Assembly (NCBI RefSeq): GCF_024807615.1
Contig: NZ_JANUCJ010000002.1
Span: 992,001 to 1,056,000 of the forward strand
Length of the DNA stretch: 64,000 nt
Direction of reading: 5' to 3'
Source of the DNA: Tsukamurella ocularis
GTDB taxonomy: Bacteria; Actinomycetota; Actinomycetes; Mycobacteriales; Mycobacteriaceae
A model generated the notes under the pieces. That model ran no database searches and was not told the origin of the DNA. It saw only the letters and a list, made by a program, of their open reading frames with translations. The position numbers and the translations under genes were made by a program. Positions 29,401 to 37,037 of the stretch are shown here, piece after piece (positions within the stretch are counted from its first letter, which is position 1; every line of letters begins with the position of its first letter).

Positions 29401-32010
29401 GCGAGCCCCGATGCCGGCGTCGTGATCGCGGCCACCGGGCGGGCCCGCGCCTACCTGACGCTGCTGTGCACCGCGCCCCGCTCGCTGCGACTCGACGATG
29501 TGCAGCCCGCACACGAGATCACGCGCACGCTGGCCTCCGGCGCGATGAGCCACGGTGCCCTCGTCGCCACCGCGCACGAGGCCGTGGCGCACGGCACCAA
29601 CATGGTCGGGGGCATGTCGAACTGCGGCGAGGGCGGCGAGCACCGCACGCGGTACGGCACGATCCGCGGCTCGCGGATCAAGCAGTTCGCGTCGGGCCGG
29701 TTCGGCATCTGGTCCGGGTACCTCGCGGATCCGATGCTCGAGGAGCTCGAGATCAAGATCGGCCAGGGCGCCAAGCCCGGCGAGGGCGGGCAGCTGCCGG
29801 GGCCGAAGGTCACCGTCGACATCGCGGCGGCCCGCGGCGGCACCCCCGGCATCGAGCTGATCTCTCCCCCACCGCATCACGACACCTACTCGATCGAGGA
29901 CCTCGCGCAGCTCATCCACGACTGCGAGGCGGCCCGCGTGCGCGTGATCGTCAAACTCGTCTCCTCCGAGGGCATCGGGACGATCGCGGTCGGCGTCGCG
30001 AAGGCCGGCGCCGACGTCATCAACGTGGCCGGCAACACCGGCGGGACCGGTGCGGCGGCGGTGACCAGCCTCAAGTACGCGGGACGCTCCGCAGAGATCG
30101 GCGTGGCGGAGGTGCATCAGGCGCTGGTCGCGAACGGCCTGCGCGACAAGGTGACCCTGCGGTGTTCGGGCGCGCACCAGACCGGCGGCGACGTCGTGGT
30201 CTCCGCGCTGCTCGGCGGCGACTCGTTCGAGTTCGGGACGACCGCGCTGATGATGCTCAAGTGCGTCATGGCCAAGAACTGCAACCTCAAGTGCCCGGCC
30301 GGCCTCACGACGAATCCCGAGGTCTTCGACGGGGATCCGCGCGCGCTCGCGCAGTACCTGCTGAACATCGCGCACGACGTCCGCACGCTGCTCGCGCGAC
30401 TCGGCCTGCGGTCGCTGCGCGAGGCGCGCGGGCGCACCGATCTCCTTCAGCTGCTAGAACATCCCGCGGCCGTCGGCCACCTCGACGTGCGCGCGATGCT
30501 GCACGCGCCCGCGCCGCGGACCGTCGACGATCCCGTGTACCTCGAGAAGGACTACGCGGTGGACGACCGCCTCCTCGCGGAGGTCCGGGACCGGCTGCTT
30601 GACGGCGGCGCGGAGTCGATCACCGTCGACGACGTGGCGCTCGCGAACCCGAACAAGTCGGTGGGCGGCCAGCTCGCCGTCGACCTGGAACGCCTGCTCA
30701 ACCACCCCGCCGCGGACCAGCGCGGGGCGTTCACGGGCGTGACAGTGCCCGACGGACACCCCGCGGTGCTCACCGACGAGCGCGGACGCCGCTTCCTCGC
30801 CGACGGTGCCGTCGTCGTCCGTTCGCACGGCAGCGCCGGACAATCCTTCGGCGTCTTCTGCACCGACGGGATGGACTTGCGGCACACCGGAACCGCCAAC
30901 GACGGTGTCGCGAAGAGCCAGTGCGGCGGCCGCGTCGTGGTCCGCTCCCCCGGTGGTGGCGGCGCCGACGCCGGTGCCAACGTCCTGATCGGCAACTTCG
31001 CGCTCTTCGGTGCGACGGGCGGCCGCACCTTCGTGCAGGGCGAGGCGGGCGACCGCTTCGCCGTGCGGAACTCGGGCGCCACCGCCGTCGTCGAGGGGGT
31101 CGGCGAGTACTGCTGCGAGTACATGACCGGCGGCGCCGTGCTCAACCTCGGCGGCTTCGGCAAGGGCCTGGGCAACGGCATGAGCGGCGGGTTCGTCTAC
31201 CAGTACGACCCCGAGGGCCGGATCGCCGGCGCGGCGAGCTCGTCGCTGCATGTCGAGACCCTCGTCGGCCCCCACACCCCGCCCTTCCACGAGGTCGCGG
31301 TGCGGACAATGCTCGCCTGGCACGCGGAGGCGACCGGATCGCCGCTCGCCGCACGCCTCCTCGCGGACTGGGCTGGCACCCGCGAGAACATCGTCGTCGG
31401 CACACCCCTCGCGCTGATGCGCTATCAGGACGCCGACCACATCTGGGCTGCGCACGGCCGCAAGGAGCTGCTCGACGAGCTGGCGAGCTCGGTCGCCGCG
31501 GACCGCCTGCGGGAGTTCAAGCGCTCGCTGCGCGCGGGTACACCCGTCGGCGGGGGCTCGGCACCGCGGTTCGGCGACACCCGTTCCCCGCACGCCTTCT
31601 CCCTGCTCTCGTCGTTCACGGTCTTGTCGCTCGCACAGGAAGTGGCCGCCGAACGCGTGCCGGGCGCGACGGGGCACGACGACCCGCGGGTGTCCGCGCG
31701 TGCACGGAACCTGGTGCTCACCGAGGACTTCGCAGTCCGGCAACGGATCACGAGGTACCTGCGTGCCAGGCTCGACAACTTCGAGGACGCGGAGCTCGCG
31801 GCACTCATCGCGACGAAGCGCCTGGGCGACTACACCACCTCACTCGAGGAGCGGAACGTTCTGAGCATGGACGCCCCTGGCACGTACGGCTGGATCCTGC
31901 ACCACCGCGCTCGCAATGCCGCGGCCCTCGACGGCGCCGCCGTCAACGCCATGCTGGTCGAGGGCGCGATGCCGGACCTGGTGCGATTCGCGAAGGAGAC
32001 GCTGGCATGA
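26479..32010 (+). CDS. Glutamate-synthase-like large protein with C-terminal extension
   Basis: An 1843-residue protein with the full GltB layout. A class II glutamine amidotransferase comes first (nucleophile Cys18 after a 17-residue propeptide, in SSACGVGF), then the central domain, the FMN barrel (from about 1010; SGAMSHGALVATAHEA, IELISPPPHHD) and the glycine-rich beta-helix (from about 1400). GltB proteins are usually near 1500 residues. This one has an enlarged middle and a C-terminal extension of about 190 residues I do not recognise. The iron-sulfur cysteines are Cys1262, Cys1268 and Cys1272 (C-x5-C-x3-C), one residue shorter than the usual C-x5-C-x4-C. TTG at 26479 is the only start that keeps the amidotransferase. 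No GltD follows; a diflavin reductase does. Confidence 0.85.
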   Translation: MNEPRTGLYDPTRESSACGVGFITRKDGTQHHDVIAYGEHALCAIPHRGGMSAEGVGDGAGVNVDLSVEFFGAITGRELQRGRFGVANLFLPSAPQQGPTARALVRATLADHGFEVITERDVPVDTTAIRPAALRYQLPITQWVFTAPSGIPRIDVDRAANAALLAIEQIAYGTPDLAGLYPLSLSTRTQTLKGRLNADEVIRYFTDLADPRHSVCTLYFHTRFSTNTEPHPSMAQPFRLMAHNGELNTDRKNRLADDAVARAKARTIVRPPGQSDSSRLDQSLQSRVFDDGLGLVEAVVSLMPPAWENDGTVPQPVRDMLEYFSLGEEKNDGPAALIFSDGDVVGARLDRLGLRPLRTVETAEYVVVASEAGQVPFPADSVIHRGRIEAGGMLYVDHRAGDGRVRRTREALDLLAARRDYAALLGEARVNLADIAPPPIQRDAGTLGYPGDLSLHGRYVAYSLNQESFRFLLDPMLADGAERISAMGYGNAINALSDHEGGMAKYFSQRFAQVTNPPLDSIREADAMSMRVALGNAEHGHRAPQIVIDSPILSHLEMVKLRDQQVTPVQHFDLLYHPDTDSAANADAVLAAVERLCDDVEAFARDGGGIAVLTDRGVSTSRAPLPLLLALAAVDVRLTETGLRLRLSLLAESGQLPSSHHIASALGFGASAVYSLSARLRAEERFPADAAPAGELTDTDRAFDRFRKAAEKSLAKTMGRVGLCTAESYIGGQFFEPNYLDTRDPVLSRYFPHLDAPVGGVGFARIAEANSHWHERAASVAEERDVPLLGLFKERSDGAGHSYGINAVRGFTRMAEEPLALTGPDGIGSTSLRLLTLSKLDDAFGLDDAAYRNSGFKALLPRQIDGFEITDGYREFLAATLVERERRPSALRDVLALPADVTMLTTAQEFHRELARFSLEGNASLPTRGLTVDTAPDGRFVVRLTDAPEHETHTAYAGFAEYLRELFADEVTVEASPDAGVVIAATGRARAYLTLLCTAPRSLRLDDVQPAHEITRTLASGAMSHGALVATAHEAVAHGTNMVGGMSNCGEGGEHRTRYGTIRGSRIKQFASGRFGIWSGYLADPMLEELEIKIGQGAKPGEGGQLPGPKVTVDIAAARGGTPGIELISPPPHHDTYSIEDLAQLIHDCEAARVRVIVKLVSSEGIGTIAVGVAKAGADVINVAGNTGGTGAAAVTSLKYAGRSAEIGVAEVHQALVANGLRDKVTLRCSGAHQTGGDVVVSALLGGDSFEFGTTALMMLKCVMAKNCNLKCPAGLTTNPEVFDGDPRALAQYLLNIAHDVRTLLARLGLRSLREARGRTDLLQLLEHPAAVGHLDVRAMLHAPAPRTVDDPVYLEKDYAVDDRLLAEVRDRLLDGGAESITVDDVALANPNKSVGGQLAVDLERLLNHPAADQRGAFTGVTVPDGHPAVLTDERGRRFLADGAVVVRSHGSAGQSFGVFCTDGMDLRHTGTANDGVAKSQCGGRVVVRSPGGGGADAGANVLIGNFALFGATGGRTFVQGEAGDRFAVRNSGATAVVEGVGEYCCEYMTGGAVLNLGGFGKGLGNGMSGGFVYQYDPEGRIAGAASSSLHVETLVGPHTPPFHEVAVRTMLAWHAEATGSPLAARLLADWAGTRENIVVGTPLALMRYQDADHIWAAHGRKELLDELASSVAADRLREFKRSLRAGTPVGGGSAPRFGDTRSPHAFSLLSSFTVLSLAQEVAAERVPGATGHDDPRVSARARNLVLTEDFAVRQRITRYLRARLDNFEDAELAALIATKRLGDYTTSLEERNVLSMDAPGTYGWILHHRARNAAALDGAAVNAMLVEGAMPDLVRFAKETLA

Positions 32011-33788
32011 GCGCCCCCACCTATGTCCTCCCCGAGGCGGATTCGTCCGCTCTCATCGACGTCTTCACCGGTGACCAGCGGGCATGGCTGTCCGGATTCC
32101 TGGCGGGCCTGGCAGCGGTGCAGGCCGAGCAGGCGGTCACCGCGACCGCCGCCACGCTGCACGCGACCGTGCTCTACGGAACGCAGACCGGGAACAGCGA
32201 GGAGCTCGCGGAACGGCTGGTCGGGTTGCTGCGGGAGAACGGCCTCGGGGCAGACCTCGCCGCACTCGACGACGCCGACCCCGACCGGCTGGCGGCCGCC
32301 TCACATCTACTGGTGGTCACGTCCACCTACGGCGAGGGAGAGATGCCCGACAACGCGGAGCTCTTCTGGGAGGCGCTGTCCGCCGACGCCGCCCCGCGCC
32401 TGGAGCACCTCCAGTTCTCGGTACTCGCGCTGGGCGACAGCGGCTACGAGGGCTTCTGCCGGGCCGGGCAGATCATCGACACCCGGCTCGAACAGCTCGG
32501 CGCCGCGCGCCTCGCCCCGCGGGTGGACTGCGACGTCGACTTCGAGGAGCCCGCGTCGGCGTGGCTCGCCGAGGTCGTCTCCCGGCTGCGGGCGGTCGCC
32601 GATCACCTGGATCCCGCCGACGCCGCCGCAGTACCCGTCGCTGCCGCGCCCGCGACACCGTCGAAGCCGAAGTCACGATGGAACAAGAAGAACCCGTTCC
32701 CCTCCCGGCTCGTGGAGAACCGCCTGCTCTCCGGGGCAGGGAGTGCGAAGGAGATCCGGCACCTCGAGTTCGACCTCGCCGACAGCAGTATCGAGTACGC
32801 GGCTGGCGACGCCCTGAACGTGATGCCGCGCAACGCTCCGGCACTCGTGGACGCCGTGCTCGCTGCGCTCGATACCGTGCCGGACACCGACATCGACGGC
32901 GCGCCGCTTGTGGCGCGACTGACCACCGACTGGGAGATCTCGACACCGTCGAAGGACCTGCTCAAGACACTCGCCGAGCGCGCTCCCTTATCCGAACTCG
33001 CCGCGGTCCTCGCGCGCGAAGAGCGGGAGACGCTGGACGCGTGGCTGTGGGGGCGCGACGTCCTCGACCTCCTGCACGCGTGCGAGGGCGCGCACATCGA
33101 AGCCGCGGAGCTCCCGGACCTGCTGCGGCCCCTGCAGCCGCGGGCGTACTCGATCTCGTCGAGCCCGCTGGCCAGCCCCGACCGCATCCACCTGACGGTG
33201 GCGGCGGTGCGGCACGGCGCCGAGGCGGGACGCGAACACCAGGGCGTGTGCTCGACCTTCCTCGCCGACCGCTGCACCGAGGCGGACACCGCCGGGATCT
33301 CGCTGCAGCCCAACGCAGCCTTCCGCGTCCCGTCTGACCCCGACCGGCCGATGATCATGGTCGGCCCCGGCACGGGTATCGCCCCGTTCCGTGCGTTCCT
33401 GCACGAACGTGCCGCCTCGTCGGCGACCGGGCGGAACTGGTTGCTGTTCGGCGACCAGCACCGGGCGAGCGATTTCATCTACGCAGACGAGCTCGCGGGA
33501 TTCACCGAGTCGGGCGTCCTGCACCGTCTCGATCTGGCCTTCTCGCGCGACCAGGCGGAGAAGATCTACGTGCAGACGCGGATGATCGAGGCAGCGAGCG
33601 AGCTCTACGCCTGGCTCGAGGACGGCGGCCACTTCTATGTGTGCGGCGACGCCTCGCGCATGGCCAAGGACGTGGACCGGGCGCTGCGCGAGGTGATCGC
33701 CGGGCAGCGCGGCCGCGGCGCGGACGACGCCGACGAATACGTCGCGACCCTCAAGCGGGAGAAGCGCTACGTGCGGGACGTGTACTGA
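32007..33788 (+). CDS. CysJ-like diflavin NADPH reductase
   Basis: A 593-residue FMN/FAD/NADPH reductase. The flavodoxin domain (about 52-195) has LYGTQTGNSEELAERL, TSTYGEGEMPDN and LALGDSGYEGFC. The FAD domain has RAYSISSSPL and GVCSTFL, the NADPH domain has MVGPGTGIAPFRAFL, and the C-terminus ends KRYVRDVY, very like sulfite reductase flavoprotein CysJ. Such proteins pass electrons from NADPH through FAD and FMN to a partner. No sulfite reductase hemoprotein is nearby; instead the ATG overlaps the stop of the GltB-like gene and the stop overlaps the HemS-like start. I infer that it reduces the GltB-like protein, the heme protein, or both. Confidence 0.88.
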   Translation: MSAPTYVLPEADSSALIDVFTGDQRAWLSGFLAGLAAVQAEQAVTATAATLHATVLYGTQTGNSEELAERLVGLLRENGLGADLAALDDADPDRLAAASHLLVVTSTYGEGEMPDNAELFWEALSADAAPRLEHLQFSVLALGDSGYEGFCRAGQIIDTRLEQLGAARLAPRVDCDVDFEEPASAWLAEVVSRLRAVADHLDPADAAAVPVAAAPATPSKPKSRWNKKNPFPSRLVENRLLSGAGSAKEIRHLEFDLADSSIEYAAGDALNVMPRNAPALVDAVLAALDTVPDTDIDGAPLVARLTTDWEISTPSKDLLKTLAERAPLSELAAVLAREERETLDAWLWGRDVLDLLHACEGAHIEAAELPDLLRPLQPRAYSISSSPLASPDRIHLTVAAVRHGAEAGREHQGVCSTFLADRCTEADTAGISLQPNAAFRVPSDPDRPMIMVGPGTGIAPFRAFLHERAASSATGRNWLLFGDQHRASDFIYADELAGFTESGVLHRLDLAFSRDQAEKIYVQTRMIEAASELYAWLEDGGHFYVCGDASRMAKDVDRALREVIAGQRGRGADDADEYVATLKREKRYVRDVY

Positions 33789-34717
33789 TGCGGCCCGCGT
33801 CCTGCCCCGGCTGCGGCTGCGGGCGCTGCCCGCTGCAGCGGGCCCGAGGTTGCGCAACTGTCGAGGGCGCGACGGCCATGGACGTCGCTCGTGCCCTTCC
33901 TCTTCTCGATCAGGCCGTGGCGGTCACGGACTCGATGGTCGCAACTCTGGCCCACGAGGGACGGTACTCGCCGCCGACGCAGCCTGGTGATCCGTTCACC
34001 GTGGTCCCCGGGCGGATCGCGCTCCGGATCGCGCCCGACCGTGTGGCCGGCGCGGTCACCGACGACGATGCTCCCGGCGGCCCGGCCGACGCGAGCATGG
34101 TCGGGCTGGTCGACCGGCGCGGCGGAGCGCTGCATCGCACCTTCGTCACCGCGGAGCCGGATCGGATGGTGGTGCGCGCCCTCGGACATCTCTCGCCCAC
34201 GGATCAGCACCGCGAAGTCCTGTTCCAGGTGAGCGCGGGCGGGCGCCCCGAGCGGGCGACGAGGGATCCGAGTGCGCACCCCGTCGATGCGATCCTCGCC
34301 GACGAAGACGCACGACGGGTGCGCGGGCTGTGTGCGCTCGACGAACGACGGTACTGCCAGATCCCATCGTCGCGCATCGCCCAGGTGCTCGAATTCCTCT
34401 GCGATACCGGCACTCCGGTGGGAATCGCCGTCTTCGGCGGCGGCATCGCACAAGCCTGCAGCGGACGGATCGAGGCGGTCCTCCCCGAGGGCCCGCGTCT
34501 GCTCACCGGCTTTCACAACGCGGCCGTCGACATCGACCTCGCCCGCGTCGACAACTGCGCCGTCGTCCGCCCCGCCGAAGACGAGCACGCCGCGGCGATC
34601 GAGCTCTACGACGCGAGCGGGGCCTGCTGCGCGCTCCTCACCCAGTTCGACGGTGCCGACAGGGCGGTCCGTCTCGACTGGGAAGCAGCCGCGGCATCCC
34701 TGTGCGAAGTCATGTAG
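33788..34717 (+). CDS. HemS/HmuS-like heme-handling protein with Cys-rich N-terminus
   Basis: A 309-residue protein with two HemS/ChuS-like halves. The first contains SMVGLVDRRGGALHRTFVTA near residue 100. The second contains GIAVFGGGIAQACSGRIEAV, then VDNCAVVRPAEDEH and IELYDASGACCALL near the C-terminus, the pattern of hemin-degrading or heme-trafficking proteins. Ahead of this is a short cysteine cluster (Cys6, 9, 11, 14 and 21) that I have not seen in HemS and that might bind metal. ATG at 33788 overlaps the reductase stop (ATGA), the reason for choosing it; an internal ATG at residue 31 would drop the cysteines. Likely role: taking iron from heme, with electrons from the upstream reductase (inference). 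Confidence 0.68.
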   Translation: MRPASCPGCGCGRCPLQRARGCATVEGATAMDVARALPLLDQAVAVTDSMVATLAHEGRYSPPTQPGDPFTVVPGRIALRIAPDRVAGAVTDDDAPGGPADASMVGLVDRRGGALHRTFVTAEPDRMVVRALGHLSPTDQHREVLFQVSAGGRPERATRDPSAHPVDAILADEDARRVRGLCALDERRYCQIPSSRIAQVLEFLCDTGTPVGIAVFGGGIAQACSGRIEAVLPEGPRLLTGFHNAAVDIDLARVDNCAVVRPAEDEHAAAIELYDASGACCALLTQFDGADRAVRLDWEAAAASLCEVM

Positions 34718-34718
34718 C

Positions 34719-34737
34719 TTAGGCTCGCCTTCTTCAT
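34719..34737 (+). promoter_or_regulatory. Second, weaker IdeR-like site
   Basis: TTAGGCTCGCCT begins directly after the HemS-like stop, 23 bp before the siderophore-binding lipoprotein start. The left half fits the iron-box consensus well, the right half poorly (about 12 of 19 in all). The downstream gene's function makes iron control plausible. Confidence 0.42.
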
Positions 34738-34759
34738 CGGTTCGAGACAGGGACATCGC

Positions 34760-35791
34760 ATGGACGCATCCATCAATCGGCGCACCGCACTCCGGCTGGG
34801 ATTCACCTCGCTCGCCACCGTGGCCGGTGCGACGCTCGTCGCCGCGTGCGGCACCGGGGGCGACGAAGGCTCCGCCCCCAGTAGTGCCGCCGCGGGCGCC
34901 GAACCGAGCACCTTCCCGGTTACGATCCCGCACCAGCACGGCACGACCACCCTGACCACGCCGCCGCAGCGGGTTGCGGTCGTGGGCATCGGTGACCAGG
35001 ATTCGCTCCTGGCGCTGGGGATCACGCCCGTCCTCGTACCCATGTGGACCGGCTCGACGGATACCGGCGTCGGGCGGTGGTCCCAGGATCTGGTGCACGG
35101 CGCGCCGATACCGCTCCCGAACGCGACGGGCGCGTTCTCGCTCGAGCAGGTCGCGGCGGCGCGCCCGGATCTGATCCTGGCGGTGAACAACGCCATCACC
35201 GCGGAGCGCTACCAGCAGCTGAGCGCTATCGCCCCGACGGTGCTGCATGCGGCCGGCCAGACGGACTGGGCCCTCCCCTGGCAGGACGTGACACGCCGGG
35301 TGGGTCAAGCGGTGGGCAGGCCTCAGCGGGCGGAGGACCTGATCGCCGGCGCGGAGGCCACCGTCGCGCGGGCCAAGGTGGCGAACCCGGCCTTGGCGGG
35401 GAAGACCGCGGTTCTCGTGATCCGGTGGAAGGACGGCAAACTGCGCGCCTTCGGTCCCGACGCCGCGCGGTTCCAGATCCTCCGCGGCTTGGGCTTCACC
35501 CCACCCGCCGCCCTCGCAGGCCGGTTCGCGGGCGGCGCGCTCAACACCGAACTCTCCGCCGAGAACTTCCACCTCCTCGACGCCGACGTCCTCGTCTTCG
35601 ACAACTGGGAGCGCGACCGGGCGCAGGTGGAGGGCGAACCTGCGTTCGCCTCCCTTCCCGTCGTCGCGCAGAAGCGGCTCGTCGGGCTGGATCCCGTCGT
35701 CAGCGACGCCCTCTCGATGCCGAACCCGGTGACCATCCCCTACGTGACGAACGACATCGTCGGCCGGCTCGCCGCCGTCCTCACGCGCTGA
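34760..35791 (+). CDS. Siderophore-binding lipoprotein of an iron ABC transporter
   Basis: A 343-residue periplasmic-binding-type lipoprotein of the FecB/FepB class. The N-terminus has an arginine pair (NRRTALRL, Tat-like) and a lipobox ending at Cys30 (VAAC). The binding fold shows RVAVVGIGDQDSLLALGI near residue 72, LEQVAAARPDLILAVN near residue 130 and a TVLHAAGQTDWALPWQDV segment. These proteins capture ferric siderophores or heme and hand them to a FecCD-type permease, which is not encoded here, so it must work with a transporter elsewhere. An IdeR-like site precedes it. The 3' end overlaps the converging MFS gene by 11 bp. Confidence 0.86.
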   Translation: MDASINRRTALRLGFTSLATVAGATLVAACGTGGDEGSAPSSAAAGAEPSTFPVTIPHQHGTTTLTTPPQRVAVVGIGDQDSLLALGITPVLVPMWTGSTDTGVGRWSQDLVHGAPIPLPNATGAFSLEQVAAARPDLILAVNNAITAERYQQLSAIAPTVLHAAGQTDWALPWQDVTRRVGQAVGRPQRAEDLIAGAEATVARAKVANPALAGKTAVLVIRWKDGKLRAFGPDAARFQILRGLGFTPPAALAGRFAGGALNTELSAENFHLLDADVLVFDNWERDRAQVEGEPAFASLPVVAQKRLVGLDPVVSDALSMPNPVTIPYVTNDIVGRLAAVLTR

Positions 35792-37007
35792 CCGGGCCGG
35801 CCTGCGGGGTCACCGCCCGCAGGCCGACCGCGGCGACCATCGCGATCGCGGCGACCGCCGCCCATCCCAGCCAGGCGGGAGCACCGTCGGCGACCCGGTC
35901 GTAGCCCCACCCGACCGCGAGTGATGCGACCAACGAGGCAGCGCCGCCGAGCGTGGCCAGCATCCCATAGTGCGCACCGAGATTCCGCTCCCGGGCGAGG
36001 ATTCCGACAGCGTCCCGCAACGGCGGCACGAGCAGCATCTGCCCGAGGTGCAGCACCGCGATCCACGCGATCACCGCCGCCAGATGGCGGCCGTCCGGGT
36101 GGGCGGCCGTCGTGGCGGGGATGACGAACGACGCGCCCATGACGCCGAGCCCCCACCCGACCGCGCGCCGGCGGCCGAGTCGCCGTCCGACGGCCACGGC
36201 TGCGGGCTGACCGACGATGACGATCACGGCCGCTCCGGCGAAGACCCACCCCAGCCACGCCTGCTTCCCCGCCCGCAGCAGCTCCACCGGCAGAACAATA
36301 TAGATCAGGCCATAGGCGCCAAGCTGTACCGAGCCGAACGCGGCGAGCAGCATGAAGCGGCCGTTGCCGGTGACCGTCCGCCAGGCGACGGCGAGCTTCG
36401 CGCCCGCATCGCCCGGGGCGGCATCGTGGGGCAGGAGTCGCCAGAACCCGACCCACATGCCCACGAAGAGCAGGGCCGATGCGAGGGTGACCGCACCGAA
36501 CGGCGCCCAGATCAACGCCGCTCCGAGCGCGGGACCGACGACGTTCCCGGCGCGGCTGCACATCTGCTCCAGGCCGAATAGCTCCGCCCGCGGGAGCACC
36601 CCGTCGTCCTCGAGCCGGCGGCCCCAGGCCGCGTCGGTGGACTCGACCGCGGGCGCGAACAGCGCGGCGGCGAAACCGGTGAGCACGGTCCCCACGACCA
36701 CCGAGACGACCCCGCCGGCGAACGCGAGGACGACGAAGCCCACCACCCGCATGGCGATGCCGGACAGGATCATCCGGCGCGCGCCGAATCTGTCCGACAG
36801 CGCACCGCCCACGAAGAACATGCCTTGCTGGGAGAAGGTGCGCAGCCCGAGAACCAGGCCGATCATCGCGCCCGTCATTCCGAGTGCGCCGAGATGCCCG
36901 GCCAGGAACGGGACGACGAGGTAGAAGCCGACGTTGAAGAGGAAGAAGGAGGCGAGCAGCAGTTGCACCGTGGCCGGCAGACGTCGGATCCGCGCGACAG
37001 TGGGCAT
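35781..37007 (-). CDS. MFS transporter (possible siderophore exporter)
   Basis: A 408-residue major facilitator protein with 11-12 predicted helices. The motif A-like loop is GGALSDRFGARRMILSG near residue 75, and a second copy-like loop is GRRLGRRRAVGWG near residue 270. Neighbourhood suggests an iron-related substrate, such as siderophore export or release, since it faces a siderophore-binding protein; the sequence alone allows any small molecule or drug. The start at 37007 lacks a strong ribosome site. putP lies 30 bp upstream on the same strand, so they may be co-transcribed. Confidence 0.75.
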   Translation of the reverse strand: MPTVARIRRLPATVQLLLASFFLFNVGFYLVVPFLAGHLGALGMTGAMIGLVLGLRTFSQQGMFFVGGALSDRFGARRMILSGIAMRVVGFVVLAFAGGVVSVVVGTVLTGFAAALFAPAVESTDAAWGRRLEDDGVLPRAELFGLEQMCSRAGNVVGPALGAALIWAPFGAVTLASALLFVGMWVGFWRLLPHDAAPGDAGAKLAVAWRTVTGNGRFMLLAAFGSVQLGAYGLIYIVLPVELLRAGKQAWLGWVFAGAAVIVIVGQPAAVAVGRRLGRRRAVGWGLGVMGASFVIPATTAAHPDGRHLAAVIAWIAVLHLGQMLLVPPLRDAVGILARERNLGAHYGMLATLGGAASLVASLAVGWGYDRVADGAPAWLGWAAVAAIAMVAAVGLRAVTPQAGPVSA

Positions 37008-37037
37008 TCGCCGAGCCTAGCGGGGCGCGGGTTCCGC

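Noticed and set aside
32007-33788. Assimilatory sulfite reductase flavoprotein working with a local CysI
   Set aside because: The C-terminus is CysJ-like, but no sulfite reductase hemoprotein is nearby; the coupled neighbours are GltB-like and HemS-like, so a gene name cysJ was not given.
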